From NCBI GenBank assembly GCA_016648135.1, contig JADDOH010000182.1:1-64000 (forward strand): a stretch of DNA of 64,000 nt, given 5' to 3'. Within the stretch, counting starts at the first letter, position 1; each line of letters opens with the position of its first letter. The position numbers were made by a program, and so were the translations under genes. Under the pieces are notes generated by a model. It was not told the origin of the DNA and did no database searches. It saw only the letters and a list, made by a program, of their open reading frames with translations. Of this stretch, positions 21,445 to 33,239 are shown piece by piece. The stretch is from Agrypnia vestita (taxonomy: Eukaryota > Arthropoda > Insecta > Trichoptera > Phryganeidae).

Positions 21445-21805
21445 TAACATTCTATAATGTAGGTACACGTCTACTATTACCCAAAATAACATTATTTCAG
21501 TAATTAACTAAGTTTTTTCGCAAATAATTGCATTTTCATCTGCATATTTTTAATTTCGCGCAAAATGCCCGCAGCTGTCATTTCTTCTACGTCAATTGTG
21601 TCTATGGCAACGGTTCAAAGACATGGTGATAGGTACTGAGGCGTGACGTCATTCGCTCTGACCGGTGTTTTAGTTAAAATGGCGGATTGCACAATTTTAT
21701 ACTTTTATTTTATTGAAAATCTTATTAATCTCAATGTTTATATTAAAACTGGATCGTTTTTTAAAATCCTTTCAAAATATTTTCTTTTCTAAAATCACTT
21801 ATTGG
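21445..21805 (-). repeat. Interspersed repeat X (reverse copy)
   Basis: The reverse complement of 35865-36240: GCGCAAAATGCCCGCAGCTG, GTGTCTATGGCAACGGTTCA, GTCATTCGCTCTGACC and AAAATATTTTCTTTTCTAAA all match in inverted order. It abuts an HSE-array repeat here as at 36 kb, but in the opposite relative orientation, so the two are separate modules. No protein. Confidence 0.8.
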
Positions 21806-22340
21806 ATCGCCATAGAACTTTAGCGAACTTTCTAGAACATTCTCCTTCCAGAACTTTCGCGAATCTTATAGAACATTCTCCTTCCAGAACTTTCAAGAAA
21901 TTCGAATATACAGGAATACTAGACACACCGACACATTCCGCCACTCAGTTAAGAACCTTATAGAACTTTCGGGAATTTTCTAGAACCTTCTCCTTCCAGA
22001 ACTTTCTAGGGCAGGTTTTTTCGGAACCTTCTAGACTCACTGACACAGTCAGCGCGCCTATTTTGAAACAATCTCAAGCATTTGCGGCCTTTCCATAACA
22101 AAACAATGTGCTAGAAAGTACATTTTCGTCACCCACGCACAGCCACCCCCACCAAACTCGCATATTTTCGATGTGACCCATAACTACCAGTGGGTGGTTG
22201 TGGCTGGTTGAGGAGAAAACTTGGCGGGTAGGGAAACACGGGTTCTTTATATATAATATATATATATATAATATATAGTATATATATATATTGATATATA
22301 TTGATATGATATTGATTCTTTAATACTGTCATCATGCCTA
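21806..22340 (+). repeat. HSE-array repeat, copy 2
   Basis: About 230 bp of alternating GAA and TTC pentamers spaced by two bases, including a run of eight from 21953 to 21990 with one mismatch, and shorter runs at 21817-21842, 21846-21878 and 21882-21905. This matches the consensus nGAAnnTTCn of heat shock factor sites. The remainder (22050-22260) is a shared body with CCACCCACGCACAGCC and GAAAACTTGGCGGGTAGGGA, ending in (TA)n at 22245-22300. No coding capacity. Confidence 0.8.
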
Positions 22341-22344
22341 TTAT

Positions 22345-22866
22345 GAATCGGTAACTCTCCTGGATTTTTTTTATTTTTATTTTTAAACATGGAACTATGT
22401 AAACAAACCGTTATAATTGTGTGGTTTTTATTAATTTTTTTAACATCCTAACAAAGGAAATTCATGTTTCTGAAACTGGTCGGATAAATATATAAACTCG
22501 AATGATTATACAAATAGTTGCCAAGGAAGACACTGCAGAGAATTATGTCCAAAATGAAATACACCGTACTGGGTGCGTTCACCACAAAGTGTCCCTCTCT
22601 GTCGAGGGACACTCCGCGGGGACTCGTCTGCCGGATTATATTGAAATAAACAATTTCGTCTCCCGGCAAGGCGCTGCGCTCGCACTGCCCCTAAGTGTGT
22701 AACTTTCCCGGTATAAACTTTCGTGAACTTTGCCGAGGTTCCTGGAGGCCAATTCCTGTCACTTGACTAAATTTGTCGGGGAACGTCAGAGGTGATGTTC
22801 CGTATCTGACGAAGTGGGTCTATACACGTTGGGCGTCATTAAGAAGAACTTAAGGCATTTGATATA
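22345..22866. other. Unassigned, partly GC-rich sequence
   Basis: A 9-bp hairpin GTGTCCCTC/GAGGGACAC lies near 22588-22612 in a GC-richer patch (22560-22780). The frames at 22502-22702 and 22448-22669 overlap on opposite strands and show no family signature. Confidence 0.35.
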
Positions 22867-23822
22867 TGAAGATCACATGGCAAGAAGTTGTTAACTAACA
22901 TTCAAGCAGTTTTGAGATAATTAGACATTTGCATTTCGCCTTTGAAAAATATGTTTTATTGCTAATTCAAGATTAATTTTTATTGATTTATGTACAAAAA
23001 ATAAAAATATACTAATTCTCCCTAAAAAAATGAAATAACAACCATTTTTTCGCCTCTGGAATTAATTTTAAATAGAATAACACCTTTTTAAAATTGGTAA
23101 AACACGAACATCAAACAACCCTTCAAATGCTATCCGGTTTTACCATCTATTATCCAAAATTACAAAATACCTGGCGTGTTAATTAGTAATACAAAACATG
23201 GTATGTACCATTTAAAATTATTGAAAAATAATATATAATTACATATAATTATAGTCTTCAAATAAAAAACAATATATGACAGTACTGCCAGAGTAAAATT
23301 TATATTAACCATAAATATTCCAATCAAATTAAAAGGCGAACATCAAACAACCCTTCAAATGCTATCCGTTTTTACCATCCATTATCCAAAATTACAAAAT
23401 ACCTGGTATGTTAATTAATAATACAAGACATGGTATGTACCATTTAAAAATATTGAAAAATAATATATTAGTGTATATTATAATAGTCTTCAAATAAAAA
23501 AAAAAAATATTATGACAGTACTGCCAGAGTAAAATTTATATTAACCGTAAATATTCCAATCAAATAAAAAGGTGTGTTAATTTCAGAATGATGGCATGAG
23601 CATGTTATTATTGAAGATAACATGTTCTTCCCGTTAGTAACTGATTTGATTTTTATGAAAAAGTGTAGTTAACATGTTCATGCCTACGATTTTAACATGT
23701 TCGAATTATTTTTAAGGTCTGAAGTTATTTCCAATGGAAAGAGCGTACATTATTTAGTTTGGGGGGCTTATCTCATTTTTGACAAAAATATTAGTTAACA
23801 ACTTCTTGCCATGGGCTCTTCA
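22867..23822 (+). mobile_element. TIR element T, copy 1, with internal tandem duplication
   Basis: The ends TGAAGATCACATGGCAAGAA and the complement of TGAAGAGCCCATGGCAAGAA (extending through GTTGTTAACTAA) form terminal inverted repeats of about 38 bp. An internal unit of about 237 bp (from ACGAACATCAAACAACCCTT to ATTCCAATCAAAT) occurs twice in tandem, near 23104-23335 and 23336-23570. The copy at 30472-31224 has it once. No transposase and no clear target duplication, so probably a nonautonomous DNA transposon. Confidence 0.8.
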
Positions 23823-23909
23823 ACGTAATAACGAACTCTTCAATAATAGCAAAATAAATATGTGGTAACATTATTTATAATTCAGAAAAAGAAAAAAATA
23901 TTTAGTATA

Positions 23910-24246
23910 AAACCACTATTTATTGATCAACATGTTTCGGGGGCGATGGTTGTTTTATCAAGATATATCGTATACTTAAAATTCAAATTGGAAGTATAGG
24001 GATTTAAAAAAAATATAAAGAAGTAAATCCCTTTTCTAAAAAAATTGTTTTCACATTAGTTTCTAATTAGTTATTCAACTAATCTATGTATAATTCTCTC
24101 AATCTATGTTTATTATTTATTAATCTATTATTTTTATTTGTATAAATGTCTTTACCTCCAATTAAAATTTTTAGTATACGTTGTATCCTGATAAAGGCAA
24201 AATTGGCCCTAAAACAATTTGATCATTTAATAAATAGCGGTTCAAT
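23910..24246. repeat. Fold-back element with decayed hammerhead-like arms
   Basis: AACCACTATTTATTGATCAA at 23911-23930 is answered by TTGATCATTTAATAAATAGCGGTT at 24219-24242. Inner arms match at TCGTATACTTAAAATT (23967) and AATTTTTAGTATACG (24167). Where related fold-backs carry the hammerhead core, this copy has GTTTCGGGGGCGATGG on one arm and CCTGATAAAGGCAAAATTGG on the other, both decayed. Confidence 0.55.
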
Positions 24247-25344
24247 ACAAAGTTATCTTCTTCTGGCGCATTAAGGGTGAAATTTTCATTGTGACGAAAG
24301 TTGTGCACGGAGCCCGCGCATTGTAGCGAAAACGCATGTAGCGGAAACGCGGGACCATAAAATGCGCGCGCATCCATTAAACTTGATAATTGGATTATGA
24401 TTTTAGGTGTGTATGTTATTGTTGATGTTTTTGCAAACACGACGTTCGTTTTCAAAAGACAAAAAAATTTATTCATTTGACATTCAATGTGTATGTCAAA
24501 GTTGTATAATTTCAAAACTTTTGAATACGGAACCGAAAATCGATAAACATGAAAGTAGGGACGTGGACTTTTTTTGAAAATGCACTCTTTTTTTGGTTCG
24601 TCGCATCGTATGTCTCATTTCGTTCGTCGCATTTATCTCTTATTTTAGCTAACACAAACCAATAAATATTATTTTTACCACTATAAAAATAAAATTTTAT
24701 ATATTTAACTGCATTAAATTGTTATCATCATCTCCTTAGATATCGTATTATTGTATTAGTATACATTTTTAACGAATACGTATGTATCAATTATCACAAT
24801 CACGCCAAAGAAGAATGACTTCAACCGCGCGTACAAGAGTACACCCTCCTCCAATTTTTAATAATGTATATTAATAATGAATAATTAATTAACAAATATA
24901 ATTAATAAGCAACTGTAATAATGGATTATTTGATAAATATATATATTTATTGCTCAATGGCGCCTCGCCGTTTGTTTTATTCTTTACAGAAATTATTTTA
25001 ACCGGAAGAAATGAATGATGAAATAAAAGTACGATGGATTAAAATGGAAAATTGTAATAGACAACGGAATTTTTGATTTATTTCTTTCCCGATTTTTTAA
25101 AAATTTGCTTGTCGTTACTTCTTTTCATCATTATTTTTCATATTGGCTTACATTTCCCCCTGAGAAGTTTTCCGTCGCTTGGAGTCTGAACTGGACTCTG
25201 CTCAGATTTCAAGTTTCGACCTCTTAAGGTCAAATTTCAAGATCGAACTCTTGAGGTCGAAAACAATACTGAGTCATTTAGACTTGAACCGAGCTCTTCT
25301 TTTTTCAAGAGGGTAGATAGCCCAAAACATCAGATTATAATTAC
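24247..25344. other. Intergenic sequence
   Basis: Mostly AT-rich. A short inverted repeat with CGACCTC/GAGGTCG lies at about 25218-25260. The 114-residue minus frame at 24171-24515 overlaps the fold-back and shows no domain. Confidence 0.35.
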
Positions 25345-26045
25345 CCTTTGAATTCAATAGATATTTTTATACTAAATATGAAGAGTATCGTCATATGGTG
25401 AGGCAGATACTAGAAACTCGTCCCCTTCCCTGACCATGTATATTATATACATTACGGACTCTTTAATATTTATGATAAAGTTAAATTAGGAACAATCGGT
25501 TAAATGAAACTGTAGAATTGTTTTATCTATCGTTATCAAATTGACATATTATAATTATGTCCTATCTGTGTCATCCTTTAATTGTGGGAGAAATTTAACT
25601 ATTTTTCTGTATTTTGCCTTACCAAGCAAATATGTTGATTGATGCGCGGTATGGTGGATTATCCTAAAATTATGCGGAGCATTGGTTTGTATGTTCCCGA
25701 TAATTACCTAAGACAGCGTCAGCATAGATTGTTTCACATTCCAATATACAGGACCAACGAGCCTGTTGGAAGAGCTGCTGCTATGCTGAACAATATTACT
25801 CTGGATATTGATCTGTTCCATGTCTCTCAGAGGGTATTCCGAAGCAGGATTCTCCTACACCTTTGATGTGAATGATTTTTTGTATGTTTAATATTTGCTT
25901 TGTTTATATATGTATATATTTGTAAATTATTTATAACATTACGAAATAAATTTGTGTTTGTAATGTAAATGTTATATAAAAGATAAATAAATTAAAATTG
26001 AAAATTGAAATGTCTGCCTGTTGGATGACCGAATAAATTAAAAAA
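25345..26045 (+). mobile_element. LINE family A 3' UTR interrupted by a family B LINE
   Basis: 25345-25630 matches the family A 3' UTR (AAATATGAAGAGTATCGTCA onward) up to TTACCAAGCAAATATGT. The sequence resumes at about 26008 as CTGCCTGTTGGATGACCGAA, which in the 12.5-kb copy is continuous. The intervening segment is the 3' end of a different LINE (family B), so B inserted into A. The junction repeat is short and imperfect (ATATGT/AAATGT). Confidence 0.75.
25631..25866 (+). pseudogene. LINE ORF2 C-terminus (family B)
   Basis: The frame reads LMRGMVDYPKIMRSIGLYVP, then NYLRQRQHRLFHIPIYRTNE, then AAAMLNNITLDIDLF, to a TGA at 25864. The RLFHIPIYRTN motif and the final short helix resemble the Jockey/CR1-type C-terminus (RLF.VP..RTN......RA..LLN). 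The frame at 47155-47380 is a closely related copy. The following AT-rich 3' UTR ends in an A-rich tail near 26000. Confidence 0.75.
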
Positions 26046-27384
26046 AAATAAAACTTCCTACTTACAGCTAATGATCTGAAGTGACCTTTGAATCTTCATT
26101 AAAAATTACTTTTCGCGGCATAAAAATTCAACTCGGGGACAAAAAATATTCAGCTGGTGTCGCGCTGGTCGTCCAGAGATGATGTATTATTATACACTAT
26201 AAGGGATGATTTTGTAGGTGCGGGTTTCTACAAATCCAATAAAGAAACGGGACGTGAATTATTAACGTTGACACACTCCGAAAACAAAACTAAGGGAGGC
26301 ATTCTATCTCCATCCTAGTTCCGCGTGACAGATATTTGACACACGAGCCTCTCCATATTCCATTTCCCCGGAATGATTGTCATTTCCTGCCAGCCGCGCT
26401 GTTTCGCACTCGGGTCGCTCGCTGGCGCACAGAGCCATATGGTCGCCCTCGCCGACGGAGATATTAGAAAAATAATTGGATTCCAATATGTGTATCTCTT
26501 GATTATTTGCGCTTCGCTTAAAATAGTCGCTAATATTTCACGCTCGTAAATAAATTCATATCTGTATTTACGTAGCTGGATAAAAAGAAAAACCTCCGAT
26601 CCGATGTTTCCGATGATAATATAAATATACTCCTATAACTAGGTATCGGCGATCTTAATATTATTTATCATTCTATTTTATTTGCCTTGACTGTTTTATT
26701 TGTATTTCTTTTCTCTTAAGGTTTTTTACCAATTACCTGGTATCATTTTTTTTTTAACATTAATTTTATTTTAACATGTTTATGTTACAATGTTTATCGC
26801 ACTATTGTTTCTGTAAAATAATAATTCTCTCATGTAAAAGCCCTAAGGACAAGTACAAAAAAAATAAACGTAGGCAAACAGTAGTGTACAGAGAAATCAC
26901 ACAGATTTTATTTTCTTTATAATACGAAATATAAAGCCAGTACAAGAAACAAAAATAAGATAAATAATAAAACAATGCTGTATGTGAGGGATTAGAAGCA
27001 AAAGCGCCATTTTGCGTATGATGGGAATATAGAGCGAAGGGTTTGAATATGATTGTTTGGAAAAATATTAAATTCACAGTTCATAACTTATATGAAAGAA
27101 CTTCTCTGTATTTGAAAAACATTTAATCAAAAGTATATTAATTTTGATATCTCCTCTCTGGGCTTAAAATCATTTTTTCATTTTAAATTTTTTGTATAAG
27201 ATAGTGGCACTTTTACTATCCACTCATATTTTCTAATCCCCTCATACGATTATATATCATTTTATAATTAAGAAAAAGAATTATAGTAACATTAAGCAAT
27301 AAATAACTGAATAAATTTAGGTTACGACATCAAAAACTTTACACTTACATTTAAGCATTGAACAATGGAATTCGTATATCATAT
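26046..27384. other. Intergenic sequence
   Basis: 26280-26480 is GC-richer but has no gene signature; the 60-residue minus frame there is unsupported. The rest is AT-rich with no repeat partner in the window. Confidence 0.35.
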
Positions 27385-27941
27385 TGTTACGTGTCGTGGC
27401 TGCAGCTGGAATTTAATAATGAATTTATTAATTACTGAATAATTAATTAAACGAGCGTACAGAATTGCTGAACACTATTTAATGTAACTCTATTATTTAA
27501 ATTAAACTGTTGCGCAAATTTATCATTCGTAAATAGACCCTTTATAATCACTTTCACACCTTATTCACTATTCACTAGAATATTCCATCCAATTTCCGCA
27601 CTTATTAATTTTGCTTCGGTTTATTTCGCTACGTAAGAACTTTCCAGAATATTCGCTGTCGAATTATGGCATGCCTGGCCGTCCTGGCAACTCGCGTCTC
27701 GCGGCTACCTTCGCTTCTATTATCGCTGTCAAACGCGCGCGCCCAAAACAATAACTGACTCCCTTACTCCCGTGTGCTGTATTTATATTCGTTAATGCTC
27801 TGATATCGAAATTCCGAGACGTTTCTCGCGTTTTCCAGAAGTTCCTCGCGGTTTCCAGACTTTTAGAGATGTTTCTCGATGTTTATCATAAGCCGTAGAT
27901 TATGCTAGGCCGTTCTGGAATCTTCGTTAGTATTGTGATCA
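27385..27941 (-). mobile_element. LTR-like sequence, probable solo LTR (reverse)
   Basis: In minus orientation it starts TGATCACAATACTAACGAAG and ends GCCACGACACGTAACA. This parallels TGTCACAATACTATCGAAG and GGCACGATACGTGACA at 40906-41461, and the lengths are 557 and 556 bp. The first bases have decayed from TGT to TGA. No internal retrotransposon coding sequence flanks it and no target duplication is clear. Confidence 0.5.
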
Positions 27942-28450
27942 TTTGAAATGTCTGTCACTTGACATGAGTGCGTGATTCTTTTTAGCCTAGTTACAATATA
28001 ATATCATATGAGATTAAATCCTTTCCCTAAGTATTCTGTGAAGTCTTAGTCAAATACATATGTAGGTGCGTTAATATAGTATTTTTTATGACAAAAATTA
28101 CAAGAAACAGCTAGAACTAGCCGTACATCAAGTGGAAACATGCTACAAAATCAATTCAGTCAATTGAAGAATATATAGCTTGCTGTTTAATATTTTGTTT
28201 AACAGTATTTTTAACTCTCAAAGTTTTTCTAGTCGACAAGCCCAATAAAAAATCCTAATTCATTTGTGTGTCGTATTAATTATTTTGATTTAACTTTATT
28301 AAACTTAATTATTTATTACTCGTTTAATTATTTGTATAAACTTAATTATTTATTAATCGTAAATCATGTATGTTTATATTTTATTCACGATATATAATAA
28401 TGTGGTCCCTCCACTTAGGTATGTTCAACTAATATCATGATCCCATGTCT
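27942..28450. other. AT-rich intergenic sequence
   Basis: Nothing recognised. Confidence 0.35.
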
Positions 28451-28451
28451 A

Positions 28452-28612
28452 AGGCCCATATTCAGAGTCAATTCTTAGATGATTTAATGGTTAATGTACT
28501 TGTAATGTAATGTAATGTAAATACCTTAACAGCATTATTTTCATTAAAAATAACACTTAAGGCGTAACCTTTAATTCATCTAAGTATTGACTCTGAAATT
28601 CGAGCTTATATA
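28452..28612. repeat. Short inverted repeat element
   Basis: CCCATATTCAGAGTCAATTC at the left is answered by GTATTGACTCTGAAATTCGAG at the right, with TAGATGAATTAA-type inner matches. The centre holds (TAATG)n at about 28500-28520. A MITE-like fold-back of about 160 bp. Confidence 0.6.
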
Positions 28613-29577
28613 TTCCATTTGGAATACTACGTTATATTGTACAGCTCAGTACAGTGAAGCAGATCTCGACTACAAATCTATGATGAGAGTCCCTGACAGC
28701 CGTTTACGGACTTAACGATGTACGGGCGTGGATGGGTATTATTGTTCAAGAAAACAAGTAGAATACTAACTAGCAAGTGTCACAAAAAAAGACTATAAAG
28801 AATGCGGCATTTTAGCGGTTCTTCAAAGTTGCCCCCCCCTAGTTTTCATAGAATTGTTTGCATCTTCAAGACGGGCATTCTGCAAGACAGTGTAAGCATG
28901 TAATACAAAAATATATAGAATAAATTTTGAGGATACAATTTTTTAAACAATACAAGAAGAGAGAGTAAAGAATGAAGAAGAACGAAGAAGAGGCTCATTT
29001 GAATTATGAGAGATGATGCATTGACTTTGTGAAGTGGACTACTGAACCACTACACTAAGTAATCCATGGGCGAGTTTTTCTTAGTTTTTTATTTTGATTC
29101 AACTGGTTGGTGGGATATTTGATCACTTTTCAGACTGAGATTACGTCACGTTTATACTTGGAAAGTAAAAATACTAAAAGGAAAGGAAAAACCTTTAATG
29201 GGCTAAGTTTTCACTTTAAAATACGAAAGGTTCAAGAGCTTCGTTCTCCCTTTGATGATTTTTATTTAATGTGACCCCGCCATTTTTTGGCATTCAAAGT
29301 ATTTAATTAACTATTTTGTCAATACACAAGTTTATGATTTAATAATTATTTTAAATGCAACCGTACTCGTATTCTCACAAAAACAATAAAATGAATAATT
29401 AGAATGTACAAATATAAAAAAATGTTTATGCTGCCAATTAATACGGCCAAAGTAGGCTCGTGAATTCATGTTTGGAAGTGTAAAAAAGTGCATGTTACTT
29501 GTCAGTGTTCAGTCAAGTATTTTTGTAATGTATGTATTTTGTAATTACAATAACATAAAAATAATAATTGTATTGTT
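28613..29577. other. Intergenic sequence
   Basis: No gene recognised. A purine-rich GAAGAA stretch near 28960-29000 could be the tail of an old RTE element, but no coding part precedes it. Confidence 0.3.
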
Positions 29578-29865
29578 ATTACTTCCTTTCTTTTAACTCG
29601 ACGAAAAAACTTTGGATCGATTTTTAACCCTTTTCCCGTGATCCAATCGAGCTGAAACCTTGCAAGTAGACTCGTGGCGACGATCAAGTAGATTTAGCAA
29701 ATTTTTGTTAAAAAAAATAAATAATTATAGTATAATTTTGAATTTTTCAAATTTTTAATGGTTTTTCATACAAGTTGTATGGAGATTCCGACGCATATGG
29801 TAGACACGAAACCCGAAAATGAGAAAGGGAGTATTGTAAAAACTTGGTTTTTATGGGTTACTTTT
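29578..29865 (+). repeat. Interspersed repeat R, copy 1
   Basis: Shares CTTTGGATCGATTTTTAACC, ATCCAATCGAGCTGAAAC, AGACTCGTGGCGACGAT, GAGAAAGGGAGTATT and AACTTGGTTTTTATGGGTTA with 37238-37520 (plus) and 55548-55867 (minus). CTCCCTTTCT near one end is inverted as AGAAAGGGAG near the other, suggesting a TIR-bearing element within a larger repeat. Confidence 0.8.
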
Positions 29866-30471
29866 TATTGTTTATGGATTTGGCGTTTACATTGTAGAGA
29901 TTATTCATGATGATAATTAAATAAGGACTACGCTACGCCGAAAATTTTTAAGATGTTTGCCGGCTATTGTACCTCTACGTGTGTTTAATAATATTGTTTT
30001 AAATATAAAGTGAATTAAAAAAATAATATAATTAAACTCGCGTAGAGGTAATGTTTTTTGTCTTTTTGAATAATTATACTGTTGTGTTGTTTTTGAAATT
30101 TTGAATGAAACTTTTCGGTGCTATTGTTCTAGACAAATTTTCAATCAAATACAAAGAATAATTTTTTTCTCTGAAGGTATTCCAGTCGCCCGCGTTGGCG
30201 GTCCGGTAATCCCAGCCCGCGACCACCCTCCCCCCCCTCTACCCGTCAGCTCGTCTTTTTGTAAATAAAGTTCGCAAAACAGGATCGCTGTGCTACGTGG
30301 AAATGTTTATTTAAGTTTTTTTATTGCCAAATCACATAAAATAAGGATGCTTTTTACCAGACGTGATCTAATTCCTGTGACGCCGGCGGAGAAATGGAAT
30401 AATAATATAATAATGATATAAACCAGATTCCGATAGTCGAGGTATTGATGTCTGGATACTGGATAGAGAAT
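29866..30471. other. Intergenic sequence
   Basis: A C-rich tract lies near 30220-30240. Nothing recognised. Confidence 0.35.
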
Positions 30472-31224
30472 TGAAGACCCCATGGCAAGAAGTTGTTTAC
30501 TAACATTCAAGTTATGTTGAGATAATTAGACTTTTGCATTTCGCCTTTGAAAAATATGTTTTATCGCTAATTCAAGATTAATGTTTATTGATTTATGTCA
30601 CTAAAATATCAAAATAAGTATTTACAAAGTAAAAAAACGCAATATACTAATTTTGCCTAAAAACATGTAGTTAACAACCATTTTTTCGCCTCTGGAACTC
30701 ATTTTTGATAGAATAACACCTTTTTAAATTTGGTAAAACACGAACATCAAACAACCCCTCAAATGCTATCTGTTTTCACCATCCATTATCCAAAATTACA
30801 AAATACCCGGCATGTTAATTAATAATACAAAACATGGTGTGTACCATTTAAAATTATTGAAAAATAATATATAAGTACATATTATAACAGTCTTCAAATA
30901 AAAATAAATATACGACAGTACTGCCAGAGTAAAATTTATACTAACCATAAATATTCCAATCAAATTAAAAGGCGTATTGATTCGAGAATGATGGCATGAA
31001 CATGTTATTATTGAAGATAACATGTTCTTCCTATTAATAACTGATTTGATTTTTATGAAAAAGTGTAGTTAACATGTTAATCCCTATGATTTGAACATGT
31101 TTTAATTATTTTTAAGTTCTGAACTTATTTCCAATGGAAAGAGCGTACAATATTGAGTTTAGACGGCTAATTAACTCATTTTTCACAAAAATGTTAGTTA
31201 ACAACTTCTTGCCATGGGTCTTCA
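30472..31224 (+). mobile_element. TIR element T, copy 2
   Basis: Terminal inverted repeats TGAAGACCCCATGGCAAGAA and the complement of TGAAGACCCATGGCAAGAAG. The interior is collinear with 22867-23822 but with a single copy (about 30732-30970) of the unit that is duplicated there. No transposase frame. Confidence 0.8.
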
Positions 31225-31234
31225 GTGGTTTGGC

Positions 31235-31325
31235 CAGTCTACTGTAGAGCTGTTCCGGGCCGTAGTTAACAAAGTTCTCATAGCCAACGTGACAGTGCAC
31301 GAAAAGAAGAAGAAGAAAGTTTTTT
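31235..31325 (+). mobile_element. Possible RTE LINE 3' tail
   Basis: A short stretch ends in AAAAGAAGAAGAAGAAAG, the kind of GAA-rich tail seen after the RTE fragment at 35235-35690. Coding similarity is too short to confirm. Confidence 0.35.
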
Positions 31326-32470
31326 TTTTAAGGTACTAAATTGTATTTTCGATGCTCCGAATTCCTGCCATCTGCGGGCGCCCAGGGATACTCGGTATTT
31401 TATTGTTGCCAGGCAGCTGTTAACTACCTCACACATTCCCTGGCATGCATCGATTGCCAAATATCTTCACATTCAAAACGCATAATATATTTATTCAACA
31501 AAAAATGCTGTTCTCACGTATGTATGTACATAAAAATGAATATTCGCTGCTTATTAAATAAATATTCAAAATCAAATATGTAAAATATTTAATTCAAGTA
31601 CCGTGTGTTTAAATAAGTTTTTGGGTGTTTTATTCGTATGAAAGTAAACATTCCTCGCTTAAACGTCACAACTTCTGGAATCAACAAAAATTCCCGCAGC
31701 AAATTTATTTACTGTAGTATTATGAAAGAGTGGGCGTATTTTTGAGCCGGTAATCTGATCTAGCGTATACATGTTAATTAACTTTGTTGATTTGGTCTTT
31801 TTTATGAAGTATAAATAATGCAGATGTATTTTGTTTGAAATGTTATTAAATTGATGTGTTTTATATTTTCATCTAAGAAGGTTTTATACTAAATACGGCT
31901 CATAGTTTTGGGGGATTTTTGTTTGTATTATCTTGTTATCTTAATAATAACACATTAACTGCTCTGCTGTTATATATAAAACAGTGTAATAAAGTAACTT
32001 ATGCCGCAATAAATACGGACAAATGTTATCGTCCATAAAATGGTCATTAATACATAACTTTAAATATTAAAAAAATAGTGTACTAGTGCCTAAAGTGGGT
32101 AGTGCGATTACAAGTAATCAAAACATCCTGAATGCGAACAAATATGCTTTTTTATACATTTAATTAAATGCAGTAATGGATATAAACAATATATGAATAT
32201 AAATAAAACCACAGCGGTAAATAATAATAAAATTATTAAAATAATAATAATTATTGAAATAATAATTTATTAACACCACCATCAGCCATCTGTTGAAAAG
32301 TAAAATAAATACTATTCTTTACAAACTATCAAACCACAAATATGACATTATATACTTCGTCAATTTTGGCTTACTGGGGTTTGTGAGATATCTTGATATT
32401 TCTCATAGAAACTTAACGTGTACATAAAAGTACATCCTTTCTATCTTGTCTTAGGAAATCATGACCAGAT
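31326..32470. other. AT-rich intergenic sequence
   Basis: Contains an AAT-rich low-complexity stretch near 32215-32275. No supported gene. Confidence 0.35.
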
Positions 32471-32666
32471 ATGTATAGTTTTCTGGGATATTCTGCCGTG
32501 TATATGTGACCTCTCTGACCAACGATTCGGATCCCATTGAGGGGTCCATCATCAGGGCTGATGTGGCCGATGACATCAGCCCTGATGATGGACCCTGTAA
32601 TGGAATCCGAAACGTTGACTAGAGAGGTCACATGCACACTGCAGAATATCTCAGAAAACTATACAT
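32471..32666. repeat. Inverted dimer of a hammerhead-like unit
   Basis: The left arm from ATGTATAGTTTTCTGGGATA is answered on the right, ending TCAGAAAACTATACAT. The centre is CTGATGTGGCCGATGACATCAG. The right arm (plus) has CTGATGA at 32582-32588, a GGACC..GGAATCC hairpin and GAAACGTT at 32609-32616. The left arm (minus) has CTGATGA and GAATCGTT. Two hammerhead-like units therefore sit head to head within one 196-bp palindrome. Confidence 0.75.
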
Positions 32667-32988
32667 AAGATTCTGAACGGCCGTGAAAACCTAAGGACAT
32701 TTTCATGACCAGATGTTGCTATCATTAGAATATGTGGATTTGATCGGATTTTTGATCGTCAAATATTCAATATTTGGATCAAGATCATTTTGAATGTGGA
32801 TTAAGTCATGTTCGTAAGTACTTCCTTTGTAATAATTCATGGCTCAAATGGAACGATCATGTTGAAGAATAAATCATTTTCATTGCTTGTCACGGCGCTT
32901 TAGTCTGGGCCACTGCAATCTTTACTTTTTCTTCTTTTTTGAGTAAATCACTCGGTAGCTCACCACACATCCTCGGAGGGTTTGAACT
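32667..32988. other. Unassigned sequence
   Basis: Nothing recognised. Confidence 0.3.
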
Positions 32989-33190
32989 CTGTATAGGTCT
33001 TTTCTTTCATGCTTGCAATTGAGTTAGTATGGATACAGTACGTAATACGCGCATTGTTTTGTTGTGTTAAGTTAACGGATACGAGATGGTCGTATCCGTA
33101 AACTTAACACAAAGAAACAATGCGTGTATTACGCACTGTACCCACACTAACTCATTTGTAAACTTATACGAAAAGACCTATATAATACAG
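32989..33190. repeat. Fold-back element, 202 bp
   Basis: CTGTATAGGTCTTTTC at the left pairs with the complement of GAAAAGACCTATATAATACAG at the right. Inner arms are nearly perfect (GTGTTAAGTTAACGGATACGA against TCGTATCCGTAAACTTAACAC) around a 5-nt loop. No protein. Confidence 0.85.
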
Positions 33191-33239
33191 TTAAACAATC
33201 CATATGCAAAAAGGTAAAATTTTTAAAAATACATTTCGT

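Noticed and set aside
24171..24515. 114-codon minus-strand frame
   Set aside because: Overlaps a fold-back element and lacks any domain or composition typical of coding DNA here.
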